Assembly (NCBI GenBank): GCA_017447165.1
Contig: JAFSOD010000004.1
Coordinates: 62,001 to 126,000, forward strand
Source of the DNA: Bacilli bacterium
GTDB lineage: Bacteria; Bacillota_I; Bacilli_A; RFN20; CAG-826
Direction of reading: 5' to 3'
DNA length: 64,000 bases
Numbering within the stretch: the first letter of the stretch is position 1; every line of letters begins with the position of its first letter. A program made the translations under genes and the position numbers. The notes beneath the pieces were generated by a model. It was not told the origin of the DNA and made no database searches. It was given only the letters and a program-made list of their open reading frames with translations. Shown in pieces: positions 8,646 through 17,388 of this stretch.

Positions 8646-8674
8646 ATTATAATGAGAAGAACACTAATTGTCTA
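8646..8674 (-). promoter_or_regulatory. Promoter of the 8636-3669 operon, near-leaderless
   Basis: TAGACA (8669-8674), 17-base spacer, TATAAT (8646-8651). Only 9 bases separate the -10 box from the ATG, leaving a leader of two or three bases and no room for a Shine-Dalgarno sequence. Confidence 0.7.
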
Positions 8675-8727
8675 ATTATTATTTAATAATTGTCGAATTA
8701 GTAGATTATTCAAGAGATAAACAAAAA

Positions 8728-8753
8728 GAAGCGCTAAGGGGGATTAACGCTTC
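8728..8753 (-). terminator. Terminator of the CarD-like gene
   Basis: Minus-strand stem GAAGCG-TTA / TAA-CGCTTC followed by TTTTTGTTT. Confidence 0.8.
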
Positions 8754-8780
8754 TAAGGGGATTTATAAGATACGATGATC

Positions 8781-9266
8781 TTATACAATTAATTGTGTGA
8801 CAACTTCTTCTACTTTTTCTCTATCGCAGTGAAAGGAGATTGCGAATTCATCAAATAAAATTGATTCTGCGTCTTTTAACATTTGTAAATCAGTAGGGCC
8901 TAATTTTACAAGTTGTCCGTGAGAATTGTAATAATTGAAGAAATATAATTGTCTAGATAAATAGGCGAGATCGTAGACATTACCGCTTAATAGCTTCTTC
9001 TTATACAAATCTCTTCTTTGTTTTGTGTTGCTGATAAATCCAGCTTCAACGGTCTTCATATAGTTAATGACTTCTTTAGCTTCCACTTCATTCATCACAG
9101 GACGAATGATATTGTCAGTGCGAGTCTTTAAAACATAGATATTCTCTTTTGGGTTTTTACGAGACACAATCACAAAATATGCGTTTCCCGCAATCTCGGT
9201 TTCACCTACAATCGTGGACAATCCTTCGCGGCAATGAACCACAACTTCATTAACTTTGAATTCCAT
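8781..9266 (-). CDS. CarD/CdnL-like transcription regulator
   Basis: CarD-family proteins bind the RNA polymerase beta subunit through a Tudor-like N-terminal domain and stabilise open promoter complexes, often at rRNA promoters. Residues 1-70 fit that domain: FKVNEVVVHCREGLSTIVG, then NPKENIYVL and IIRPVMNEVEA. The C-terminal ~90 residues are helical, as in the family. I chose the ATG at 9266, giving 161 residues: a perfect promoter (TTGAAA, 17, CATAAT) ends 6 bases before it, so the mRNA would start at the ATG itself. A longer frame to 9389 would need translation of the promoter. Monocistronic, with its own terminator. Confidence 0.85.
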   Translation of the reverse strand: MEFKVNEVVVHCREGLSTIVGETEIAGNAYFVIVSRKNPKENIYVLKTRTDNIIRPVMNEVEAKEVINYMKTVEAGFISNTKQRRDLYKKKLLSGNVYDLAYLSRQLYFFNYYNSHGQLVKLGPTDLQMLKDAESILFDEFAISFHCDREKVEEVVTQLIV

Positions 9267-9272
9267 ATATAG

Positions 9273-9301
9273 ATTATGCCAAAAAAATACTATTTTTTCA
9301 A
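9273..9301 (-). promoter_or_regulatory. Promoter giving a leaderless CarD-like mRNA
   Basis: TTGAAA (9296-9301), 17-base spacer, CATAAT (9273-9278). Six bases later comes the ATG at 9266, the expected transcription start. No Shine-Dalgarno sequence is present. Confidence 0.75.
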
Positions 9302-9397
9302 TTACTTTTTTTAGCGCCGCGTATAAAAGTTTCGATGTAGTCAATACTTTTTTGATGTTTTTCATTGACTTTAATATACTACATTTCATAAAAGAAA

Positions 9398-9418
9398 AGG
9401 CCTAATTTTTATAGGCCT
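9398..9418 (-). terminator. Terminator of glgB-glgP
   Basis: Perfect minus-strand stem AGGCCTA/TAGGCCT followed by TTTCTTTT, 26 bases after glgP. Confidence 0.85.
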
Positions 9419-9443
9419 AATGAGAACTTTTTTGAATTCTAAA

Positions 9444-11849
9444 CTACGCGATTTTAGGAAGTTTCCAAATATCTTTAACGTAAGACTCGATAGTTCTATC
9501 ACTAGAGAAGAATCCACTACTGGCAATATTAATCAAACACATAGTGGCCCACTTATCTTTATCTTGATAAAGTTTGCTAGCTCTTTCTTGCGCTTCAATA
9601 TAGCTTGGTAAATCCTTAAGGATGAAATATTGATCGTTATTGTTCATAATCTCATCAAAAATCATTCTAAATTTATCAGGTCTATAGCTGGTCCATTCAC
9701 CTTCAAATAAGGAATCCATAATCGCTTTGATTCTGCTATCAGAGTTATACATATCCCATGGGGAATAACTTCCATTACGATAAAGTTCTTCAACTTCTTC
9801 GTTTCTTAAACCAAAGATAACAGCGTTTTCTTCACCTGCTAAATCAACGATTTCAATATTCGCTCCATCTAGAGTTCCTAAAGTAATAGCGCCATTCATC
9901 ATAAATTTCATATTACTAGTTCCACTAGCTTCTTTACCAGCAGTAGATATTTGTTCAGAGATATCGGCAGCAGGAATAATCATTTCCGCTAAAGAGACGC
10001 CATAATTTTCAATAAAGACAACTTTTAAATATGGAGAGACATCTGGGTCATTATTCACGACTTTAGCGACCGCTAAGATTAATTCAATAATCTTTTTGGC
10101 ATAAGTATAGCTAGGGGCAGCTTTCGCGCCAAAGATATAGGTATGAGGATAGATTCTAAAATTAGGATCGCTCTTCATTCTTTGATATAAGTAAATGATA
10201 TGGAAAACATTCATTAATTGTCTCTTATAAGCGTGTAAACGCTTAACTTGGACATCAAAGATGGAATTCACATCAACATCAATACCGTTATGTTCTTTAA
10301 TATAAGCAGCGAGTTTCTTTTTATTCTCAAGTTTGATATCTTGGAATTCTTTAATGACTTTCTTATCGGTCGCATATTTCTTAAATTCAGAAATCTTAGA
10401 CATATCTAAAATCCATTTATCACCAATCTTAGAAGTAATTAAATCAGCGAGTTTAGGATCAGAATTTAATAACCATCTACGGTGAGTGACGCCGTTGGTC
10501 TTGTTATTAAACTTTTCAGGCATATATTTATAGAATTCTTTGAACGTTGTGTTTTTTAAGATTTCAGTATGTAAAGTAGCAACACCATTCACTGAGAAAG
10601 CGGTATAAATCGCTAAGTTAGTCATATGGATTTGTCCATCTTTAATAATGTTCATCGCATAACGATCCCAATCAGGAACTCCGGCCGCATTCATTTCAAT
10701 ATTAAATCTACGATTTATTTCTTCAATAATCATGAAGATACGTGGAATTAAAGTTTGGACATAAGTAATTGGCCACTTCTCTAAAGCTTCCACCATAACA
10801 GTGTGATTAGTATAGGCCATACATTTAGTAACTTCTTCCCAAGCATCAGACCACTCCATGTCATATTCATCTAACATGATTCTCATCATTTCCGGAATCG
10901 CTAAAATTGGATGAGTGTCATTCAATTGGAAGACATATTTTTGATGAATACCCTTAAGGGTACCGTGGTGTCTATAATAAGAATTTAAAGCACTTTGTAA
11001 ACCAGCGGACACTAAGAAATATTGTTGTCTAAGTCTTAAGATACGTCCGGCTTCTGTAGAGTCATCTGGATATAAGCCGTGGCATAACTCTTCAATGGCG
11101 TTACAGTACTCTTTAAAGGCCATATTCTTTGGTAAAGAATGGTTACTTGGTTCAGCATTCCAAAGTCTTAATGTGTTAGTGACGTTATTTCTATAACCAA
11201 TAACCGGCATATCATATGGAACTGCTCTCACACAAACTGCGTCTGCAGTTCTAATACCATATGTTCCATCTTTCTTTTGATAGCTTTCAGGGTGTCCATA
11301 GAACTTCACTTCGACCGCATATTTAGAACGTCTAACTTCCCAAACGTTACCGTTAACTAACCATTGATCTGGTAATTCGAGCTGTTTGCCGTCTTTAATT
11401 CTTTGTTTAAAGAATCCATATTCATAGCGGATACAGTTGCCGTTACCGATATAGCCAAGGGAAGCAATAGAGTCTAAGAAACATGCTGCTAAGCGACCTA
11501 AACCACCATTACCAAGGCCAGCGTCACTTTCTTCATCTTCTAAGGTATTGATATCAATACCTAATTCTTCTAAGCCTTCTTTGATCATTTTATATAAGCC
11601 AAGATTTTGAATATTGTTATTAAGCATTCTCCCCATTAAGAATTCCATAGAGAAATAAATTAAGACCTTCTTTCCCTTAGTGGTACTTTCTAAGTGGGTG
11701 TTGTTCCAGTCGACGTTCGCGTAGTCTCTAATCATTTCACCTAAAATGGTGTATTGTTCGTTGACTCCACTATTTTTTACTTCCACACCATAACGTTGAA
11801 GTAAACGATCTTGGAATTCCTTCTTAAAATTTTGTTTACTACTAAACAT
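9444..11849 (-). CDS. glgP: Glycogen/maltodextrin phosphorylase
   Basis: GT35 phosphorylase that releases glucose-1-phosphate from alpha-1,4-glucan ends; cytoplasmic and PLP-dependent. The PLP-lysine segment GKEASGTSNMKFMMNG and the glycine-rich DAGLGNGGLGRLAACF near residue 105 are intact; RVQ-type glucan-binding HAYKRQLMN is also present. 801 residues is the normal length. AAGGAG precedes the ATG and the gene follows glgB by 42 bases, so the two are co-transcribed. In this setting it could degrade stored glycogen or imported maltodextrins. Confidence 0.97.
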   Translation of the reverse strand: MFSSKQNFKKEFQDRLLQRYGVEVKNSGVNEQYTILGEMIRDYANVDWNNTHLESTTKGKKVLIYFSMEFLMGRMLNNNIQNLGLYKMIKEGLEELGIDINTLEDEESDAGLGNGGLGRLAACFLDSIASLGYIGNGNCIRYEYGFFKQRIKDGKQLELPDQWLVNGNVWEVRRSKYAVEVKFYGHPESYQKKDGTYGIRTADAVCVRAVPYDMPVIGYRNNVTNTLRLWNAEPSNHSLPKNMAFKEYCNAIEELCHGLYPDDSTEAGRILRLRQQYFLVSAGLQSALNSYYRHHGTLKGIHQKYVFQLNDTHPILAIPEMMRIMLDEYDMEWSDAWEEVTKCMAYTNHTVMVEALEKWPITYVQTLIPRIFMIIEEINRRFNIEMNAAGVPDWDRYAMNIIKDGQIHMTNLAIYTAFSVNGVATLHTEILKNTTFKEFYKYMPEKFNNKTNGVTHRRWLLNSDPKLADLITSKIGDKWILDMSKISEFKKYATDKKVIKEFQDIKLENKKKLAAYIKEHNGIDVDVNSIFDVQVKRLHAYKRQLMNVFHIIYLYQRMKSDPNFRIYPHTYIFGAKAAPSYTYAKKIIELILAVAKVVNNDPDVSPYLKVVFIENYGVSLAEMIIPAADISEQISTAGKEASGTSNMKFMMNGAITLGTLDGANIEIVDLAGEENAVIFGLRNEEVEELYRNGSYSPWDMYNSDSRIKAIMDSLFEGEWTSYRPDKFRMIFDEIMNNNDQYFILKDLPSYIEAQERASKLYQDKDKWATMCLINIASSGFFSSDRTIESYVKDIWKLPKIA

Positions 11850-11891
11850 AATAAAACTCCTTTATTTATAAATATAAATAATTAAAGATAA

Positions 11892-13706
11892 TTATTTTCT
11901 TTTCTCTTTAAGTTTGAAGATACATGCTCCCATAGAAGCAAGTTTGATATTTAAATAGCCGTAGAAAGTATTAATAGGGCCACCATTATATTGATTTGCA
12001 CCACCATAAATATCTTTATCAGTATTAAAAATCTCTTCATAGATTCCTTCGACTTCCACAGGAATACCAAAGTTATCATAGTAGTTGGTAGTCATGTTAA
12101 AGACGAATATTAAAACTTCATCATCCACTCTACGAGTGAATGCGAAAACACTATCAACATTATTATCAACGATTAACCACTTAAATCTTTCTGGGTTATG
12201 TTCTTGATAATACATCGCCTTATGAGCGCGATAGATTAAGTTAAGGTCATGATATAGTCTAGAAATAGAATCATGCGCTGGGAATTGTTTTAAATGCCAT
12301 GGAAGGGATTTATTTTCATTCCATTCATCAAAGCTTGCAAACTCGTTACCCATGAAGTTAAGTTTCTTACCTGGGTGAGCGAATTGATAAGTAATTAAGT
12401 TTCTTAAAAACGCAAACTTTTGATAGTAATCTCCCCACATCTTATTAAGTAAAGTACCTTTACCATGCACGACTTCGTCGTGAGAGAATGGGAGCATAAA
12501 GTTATCACTATAGAAATAAGCCATCGAGAATGTAAGTTTATTATGGTCATATTTCTTATAGATTGGGTCTAATGCATAATACTTTAAAGTATCATTCATC
12601 CAACCTAAATCCCACTTATAGTCAAAGCCTAAGCCATCATTTTCCGTTGGTCTAGTAACGCCTGGGAAATCACTACTATCTTCGGCGATCATCATCACTT
12701 GGTCGTGATATAAATGCATCTTGCCGTTAAGACGTTTAATGAATTCGACAGCACCTTCATTACGACCATCGTTTTTATTACCATTCCAGAAGATTAAGTT
12801 ACTTACTGCGTCGATTCTGATACCGTCAGCGTGGAAATATTCGACAAAGTAATTAACCGCACTCATTAAGAAGGATCTGACAGGATCTTTTCCTAAATCG
12901 AATTGGTAACTTCCCCAAGGGGAAACACGGTGTTCATTGTTATATTCGAATAAATATCCACCATCATAGTTAGCTAAGCCCCAACTATCAGTTGCGAAAT
13001 GTACAGGAGCAAAGTCGATGATAATGCCAATACCTTCTTGGTGTAATCTATCGATTAAGGACATTAATTGATGAGGGTTACCGTATCTAGGGTCAACTGA
13101 ATAGAATCCAGTAGCTTGATAACCCCAGCTACCAGTAAATGGATGAGCAACAACAGGCATCACTTCAATATGGGTAAAACCCATACCTTTAATATAAGGG
13201 ATTAATTCATCAGCGATTTCTTCATAAGATGAGAATCTTTCTCCGTGGCTTCTAAGCCAGCTTCCTAAATGCATTTCATAGATAGATACTGGTCTATCAA
13301 AGTTTCTATCTCTACCTTTTAAGAATTTCTTATCATGCCAAGCAAAGTTTTCGATATCGAATGTTCTACTACATGTATTAGGGGCGATTTCGCAAAAGAA
13401 GGCGAATGGGTCAATCTTATCAACATATTCTCCATTAGCGTTTTTAAAATGATATTTATATGATTGATAATTTTGTGCGCCAGGAACAAATACTTCCCAA
13501 ACTCCACAACTATCAACCTTATTCATCTTACAAGAATAAATATCCCAGTTATTGAAATCACCAATAACAGAAACATCATCCGCCATTGGAGCGTATAGTC
13601 TAAAGACGACACCATCAACTCCGTCTTGTTTAACAAAGTGCGCACCAAAATATTTGTAGGCATCAATACTTTGGCCCATTAAGTAGTTAGAAAAATCATA
13701 TCCCAT
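11892..13706 (-). CDS. glgB: 1,4-alpha-glucan branching enzyme
   Basis: GH13 enzyme that makes alpha-1,6 branches in glycogen. An N-terminal CBM48-like domain (VFRLYAPMADDVSVIGDFN) precedes the catalytic barrel. Active-site motifs visible: DGIRIDAVSN (nucleophile Asp), MIAEDSSDF (acid/base Glu) and PFSHDEVVHGKG. 604 residues is normal for the shorter bacterial form. A GGTGAT ribosome binding site precedes the ATG. No glgC or glgA lies in this window, so glycogen synthesis genes must be elsewhere, or the enzyme remodels imported glucans. Confidence 0.97.
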   Translation of the reverse strand: MGYDFSNYLMGQSIDAYKYFGAHFVKQDGVDGVVFRLYAPMADDVSVIGDFNNWDIYSCKMNKVDSCGVWEVFVPGAQNYQSYKYHFKNANGEYVDKIDPFAFFCEIAPNTCSRTFDIENFAWHDKKFLKGRDRNFDRPVSIYEMHLGSWLRSHGERFSSYEEIADELIPYIKGMGFTHIEVMPVVAHPFTGSWGYQATGFYSVDPRYGNPHQLMSLIDRLHQEGIGIIIDFAPVHFATDSWGLANYDGGYLFEYNNEHRVSPWGSYQFDLGKDPVRSFLMSAVNYFVEYFHADGIRIDAVSNLIFWNGNKNDGRNEGAVEFIKRLNGKMHLYHDQVMMIAEDSSDFPGVTRPTENDGLGFDYKWDLGWMNDTLKYYALDPIYKKYDHNKLTFSMAYFYSDNFMLPFSHDEVVHGKGTLLNKMWGDYYQKFAFLRNLITYQFAHPGKKLNFMGNEFASFDEWNENKSLPWHLKQFPAHDSISRLYHDLNLIYRAHKAMYYQEHNPERFKWLIVDNNVDSVFAFTRRVDDEVLIFVFNMTTNYYDNFGIPVEVEGIYEEIFNTDKDIYGGANQYNGGPINTFYGYLNIKLASMGACIFKLKEKRK

Positions 13707-13825
13707 AAAAAATCACCAGGATAATTATATAATATGCTTCTTATTTTTTTAATAAAAATAATATGAAAGTATATATTTATAAAACAAATAATATACACTT
13801 ATTTTATAGTTATAAAATACCTGTG

Positions 13826-13850
13826 AACTTGTGCGGAAAACGCACAGGTT
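13826..13850 (-). terminator. Terminator of the DUF234 ATPase gene
   Basis: Long minus-strand stem AACCTGTGCG / CGCACAAGTT with a TTTTC loop; the following T run is weak, so efficiency is uncertain. Confidence 0.55.
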
Positions 13851-13884
13851 GAGTTTTCAAATATTTATAATTCGCAGAAAATCG

Positions 13885-15267
13885 TTATTCGAAAAGATTA
13901 TCTATGAGAACAATATTAACTTGAGGATAAGCCACTTTAATGTTTTTAGCAACTCCACTTTTGGAAAAAATATAGTAGTTTGTATTATCAATATTAATCG
14001 CTTTTGCGTTTTCGATTAATTCATCCAAATCACCCATGTCAAATTGCTTGTTGGTGAATTTACATTCAGCACATATTGCGTCATGCTCATCTTTAAGCAC
14101 CGCATCAATATCAAACGTTCCACCATTTTTATGCTTTCCATAATATTTGCCGTATTCAAGCGGAACAAAATCCAATTTTCCTTGTAAGGATTGATTTAGA
14201 AGATACTGTTCGCAAACGCCTTCAAATTTCAAACCAACATAGGATGACAAATCATTTTCTATAAAACGATTATAAAACGTTTCGGGACTAACAAGAATAT
14301 TTAAGATATTCTTTCTCTTATAAACAAATCTGAAATAAAAGGAGAAAAAGTTATCTTGAATATAATAACGATAGTCTTTGCTATTTCTAGCATTTATCAT
14401 CTTAACTTTTTCCACGATACGTGCATTAACTAATTTTTTCATATATGTGGATACCTTAGCAGCCTCAACATTAAGTTGAGTGGAGATATCGTTAAAAGTT
14501 GTGTTGCCTAAACTAAGAACATACAAAAGTTCTTTGTAAAAAGTTGTGTCTCTAAAATCATCTTTTAATAAAAGATCAATTTCGTCTGCAAGAGCGCCAC
14601 CAGGGGTTAAAATTTCGTTTATTACATTTTCCTTAATAGAAATGGAAGGATTTATAGAGGCTAAATTCTTTCCTTTACCGCCAAACACAGAATATGCAAT
14701 TATTTTATCTTCGCTAGAATAAGATGAATAAAAACTCGAAGCTTCCTTATAATCAAATTCATTAAGTTTGATACTAAGATTTCTTCTTCCATATAAAGGC
14801 GAATTCGTATCTAAAATTTCTTTTTCAATTGATGACACATTTGATCCACAAACAATCAACAAAACGTTTTTATTTTTTAAATGATTATCAATTTCATTTT
14901 GAAGTTGTGATGCGAATGTGTTGTCCGCTCTAAAAATATAATTTATTTCATCAATGCAAATAACTAATTTCTCGTTTCCAACATTATTGTTAATATAGTT
15001 AAAACAATCCTTCCAAGAATTTAAATTAACATCAAATTTAGAAGGATATACATCAAGTATCGAATCTTTAAAGGCTTCAATTGACAAAGAAGCGCTATTT
15101 TCAATTGCCTGAAATGCTATGATATTTGCTGATAACGATTCAAAAAAATGTTGTAACAAATAAGATTTGCCCACTCTTCTTCTGCCATAAACAACAACCA
15201 TTTTAAACCCGTGATAATTATAATTATCATTTAATAGTTTTAATTCTGATTCTCTACCATAAAACAT
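13885..15267 (-). CDS. ATPase with DUF234-type nuclease-like C-terminus
   Basis: Archaeal-type ATPase family (ATPase_2 plus DUF234). Walker A is YGRRRVGKSYLL near residue 28 and Walker B is LVICIDEINYI. A winged-helix region (TTFNDISTQLNVEAAKVSTYMKKL) lies near residues 240-290. The C-terminal ~100 residues hold FDIDAVL and ECKF, which fit a PD-(D/E)XK-like fold. Biological role in bacteria is unknown; they occur as isolated, frequently transferred genes. It interrupts malQ and glgB, has its own promoter and terminator, and three identical palindromes over its promoter suggest self-repression through its winged helix (inference). A GGAGGT ribosome binding site precedes the ATG. Confidence 0.85.
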   Translation of the reverse strand: MFYGRESELKLLNDNYNYHGFKMVVVYGRRRVGKSYLLQHFFESLSANIIAFQAIENSASLSIEAFKDSILDVYPSKFDVNLNSWKDCFNYINNNVGNEKLVICIDEINYIFRADNTFASQLQNEIDNHLKNKNVLLIVCGSNVSSIEKEILDTNSPLYGRRNLSIKLNEFDYKEASSFYSSYSSEDKIIAYSVFGGKGKNLASINPSISIKENVINEILTPGGALADEIDLLLKDDFRDTTFYKELLYVLSLGNTTFNDISTQLNVEAAKVSTYMKKLVNARIVEKVKMINARNSKDYRYYIQDNFFSFYFRFVYKRKNILNILVSPETFYNRFIENDLSSYVGLKFEGVCEQYLLNQSLQGKLDFVPLEYGKYYGKHKNGGTFDIDAVLKDEHDAICAECKFTNKQFDMGDLDELIENAKAINIDNTNYYIFSKSGVAKNIKVAYPQVNIVLIDNLFE

Positions 15268-15278
15268 AATCTACCTCC

Positions 15279-15319
15279 ATTTACTAAATCGTGATTTACT
15301 AAATCGTGATTTACTAAAT
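15279..15319 (-). promoter_or_regulatory. Triple palindromic operator
   Basis: Three exact copies of the 11-base palindrome ATTTACTAAAT at 15279-15289, 15294-15304 and 15309-15319, each separated by CGTG, giving a 15-base period. The array runs from the -10 box to the ribosome binding site, a position suited to repression. Confidence 0.75.
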
Positions 15320-15345
15320 TATACAACATCAGTTTTGGATTGCAA
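15318..15345 (-). promoter_or_regulatory. Promoter of the DUF234 ATPase gene
   Basis: TTGCAA (15340-15345), 16-base spacer, TATAAT (15318-15323). The -10 box overlaps the outermost palindrome copy. Confidence 0.7.
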
Positions 15346-15352
15346 CAAAAAA

Positions 15353-15379
15353 GAGTTAACGAGCAATTCTCGGTAACTC
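15353..15379 (-). terminator. Terminator of malQ
   Basis: Minus-strand stem GAGTTACCGAG / CTCGTTAACTC followed by TTTTTT. Confidence 0.85.
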
Positions 15380-15390
15380 AATTTTTAATT

Positions 15391-16821
15391 TCATTTAAAC
15401 CATTTATAATCTGGATATTTAATTCTCTTAGTCCAATTATGGTCTTTAAGTTTCCATTCCCAGTTAGGAGATCCTACTGTTCCAGGATAATTCATTCTTG
15501 CTTTATTATCTAACTTCAATAAGTCTTGAAGTGGGAAGATAGTCATCATGGACGGAATAGTGAATATATATTTCACTATCTCATCATATAATTTCTTATC
15601 ATTAGTGACCCCTAATCTCTTTTTAATAAACGCTTTTTGTTCATCATTAAGATTTAAAAACCAGCCATATAATGTTTCATTGTCGTGAGTACCTGGATAG
15701 ACAATTTGTCTATCAGTAGATAAATTATTCAAATCAAAGATGGTGAATTCACTAATAAACATACCAGGTAAATTAAAGCGATCTCTAAGCTCTAACACTT
15801 CAGGTCTTAAATCACCTAAATCTTCGGCGATTAAGTCGGTATTTGGATACTTTTTATAGAGCTCATTAAAGTATTCATCTTGAGGTCCGATTTTCCATTC
15901 ACCGATTCTCGCGTCAGTGGCGTCTCCTGGAATGACGTAATATGTATCAAAGGCTCTAAAGTGGTCGATTCTTAAAACATCACATAAGTTCATTAAATAG
16001 CCCACTCTATCGACTAATAACTTATAGTTATCTTCTTTCATTTTCTTGAAGTTATAAATTGGAGTTCCCCACAATTGACCGACATCACTAAAAGCGTCAG
16101 GCCCCACTCCACCAACTTCAAATAATTTGTTATCTGGACCGATGGAGAATTGGTCGCGATTAAGCCAACATTCCACTCCATCAAATCCAACATAGAACGG
16201 CATATCACAAATTAGTTTAATGCCTTTTCTTTTCGCATAACTTAAAACATGTTTCCACTGCTTTAAAGCAACGTATTGCATATAAATAACAAAATTAATT
16301 TCGTCTAATAATTTTACTGGTGGACAAGTATGAGTTAAGTAGTAATCTCGATCTTCCGGCCTCCACTCATTCCACTGCTTATTATCGTTATGCCATTTGA
16401 ATACTTCAAATGTGGCATAAGGCATCACCCATTTATTTCTCACTTTAAATTTATGAAGTGTTTCTGGTTGTTTCTTCATAAATTTCTTATAAGCTTGATA
16501 TAAGTATTTCTTCTTATATTCCCCAACATTAAAGAAATCCACACTACTAGATTTTTCTAAATACGCTGGTACTCTTTTAATTAATCCTTGTTTAGCAAGC
16601 ATATCTAAAGATATGTATCTAAACTCTAAGGCATTAGAGCAAGTAGACATATAAGGAGAATATCCTGGTCCTAAAGGATTAAGAGGAAGAACCTGCCAAT
16701 ATTGATATTTGTTCTTATGAAGCCAATCAATAAACTTATAACATTTCTCACCAAAATCACCAATGCCGTGTCTAGATGGTAAGGAAGACACCGCAAGTAA
16801 AACACCTAATTTCTTTTCCAT
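15391..16821 (-). CDS. malQ: 4-alpha-glucanotransferase (amylomaltase)
   Basis: GH77 enzyme that transfers glucan chains between maltodextrins and releases glucose. Seen: the N-terminal SSLPSRHGIGDFG, the nucleophile region VLRIDHFRAFD, LIAEDLG (acid/base Glu) and YPGTHDNETLYGW. 476 residues is standard. It would disproportionate maltodextrins imported by the 34.9-41.7 kb transporter into substrates for GlgP. It stands alone with its own terminator; only a weak AAGGA lies upstream of the start. Confidence 0.96.
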   Translation of the reverse strand: MEKKLGVLLAVSSLPSRHGIGDFGEKCYKFIDWLHKNKYQYWQVLPLNPLGPGYSPYMSTCSNALEFRYISLDMLAKQGLIKRVPAYLEKSSSVDFFNVGEYKKKYLYQAYKKFMKKQPETLHKFKVRNKWVMPYATFEVFKWHNDNKQWNEWRPEDRDYYLTHTCPPVKLLDEINFVIYMQYVALKQWKHVLSYAKRKGIKLICDMPFYVGFDGVECWLNRDQFSIGPDNKLFEVGGVGPDAFSDVGQLWGTPIYNFKKMKEDNYKLLVDRVGYLMNLCDVLRIDHFRAFDTYYVIPGDATDARIGEWKIGPQDEYFNELYKKYPNTDLIAEDLGDLRPEVLELRDRFNLPGMFISEFTIFDLNNLSTDRQIVYPGTHDNETLYGWFLNLNDEQKAFIKKRLGVTNDKKLYDEIVKYIFTIPSMMTIFPLQDLLKLDNKARMNYPGTVGSPNWEWKLKDHNWTKRIKYPDYKWFK

Positions 16822-16899
16822 AAAATTATTTATATATCCTTATTAACAATAAAATATTAAATCTATTTAAAAATAATATCAATATGGTTGGGACAAAAA

Positions 16900-16927
16900 T
16901 TAAAGGCAGCCCCTTTAAAAGCTGCCT
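16900..16927 (-). terminator. Terminator of the 74-residue protein gene
   Basis: Minus-strand stem AGGCAGC/GCTGCCT followed by TTAATTTTT. Confidence 0.8.
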
Positions 16928-16948
16928 AGTTATAGAACTCACTAAGTA

Positions 16949-17173
16949 TTAATTTCTAGTGATAATGAAACGGTTGTTGAAGTTACAGTAATATTCAATG
17001 CGGTGTTTGTTGTCATCGATTGGATACTCGTCTCTGACTTGTAAGTTGTAGAGATAATGTGCCTCGTAGTAATCAAACATATAGTTTACTGCGTCGGATC
17101 TAGAGGCGAACATCGACCTCTTAAGTTTAACAGGTCTTCCCTGAACAATCGCTTCAAGGGTGTAGTATTTCAT
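16949..17173 (-). CDS. Small conserved-looking cytoplasmic protein
   Basis: Unrecognised 74-residue protein without membrane segments or cysteine motifs, rich in Tyr, Asn and Arg (DYYEAHYLYNLQVRDEYP). It looks real because it has a good promoter (TTGACT, 16, TAAAAT), an AGAGG ribosome binding site and its own terminator. Its ribosome binding site lies in one arm of a perfect 10-base inverted repeat in the leader, so translation may depend on unfolding. Function unknown. Confidence 0.7.
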   Translation of the reverse strand: MKYYTLEAIVQGRPVKLKRSMFASRSDAVNYMFDYYEAHYLYNLQVRDEYPIDDNKHRIEYYCNFNNRFIITRN

Positions 17174-17175
17174 TT

Positions 17176-17226
17176 GTATTACCTCTCTTTCAGTAGTTTA
17201 ACGTCGTGCTTAGGACGAGGTAATAC
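17176..17226 (-). promoter_or_regulatory. Leader hairpin that hides the ribosome binding site
   Basis: On the minus strand GTATTACCTC (17217-17226) is the exact complement of GAGGTAATAC (17176-17185), which contains the ribosome binding site three bases before the ATG. A smaller stem (CGTC/GACG) lies in the loop. The arrangement is typical of thermosensors, riboswitches or protein-controlled leaders. Confidence 0.6.
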
Positions 17227-17241
17227 CAATGAAGAACTCCT

Positions 17242-17269
17242 ATTTTAGTCTCTTTTTTTAAATAGTCAA
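17242..17269 (-). promoter_or_regulatory. Promoter of the 74-residue protein gene
   Basis: TTGACT (17264-17269), 16-base spacer, TAAAAT (17242-17247), giving a leader of about 60 bases that contains the hairpin at 17176-17226. Confidence 0.7.
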
Positions 17270-17337
17270 TAGACACTTAAAAGATTTTTATCTATATATA
17301 GATAACATAAAATAATTTAAAAATATTTTTTCATATT

Positions 17338-17360
17338 AAAAGCGATCCTTATGGACCGCT
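17338..17360 (-). terminator. Terminator of the 240-residue exported protein gene
   Basis: Minus-strand stem AAGCGGTCC / GGATCGCTT followed by TTAATAT; moderate T run. Confidence 0.7.
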
Positions 17361-17388
17361 TATTTAATTATATTAAATAATATGATAA

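Noticed and set aside
9267-9389. N-terminal extension of the CarD-like protein to 9389
   Set aside because: It would translate through a consensus promoter, and the family fold starts at the ATG at 9266.
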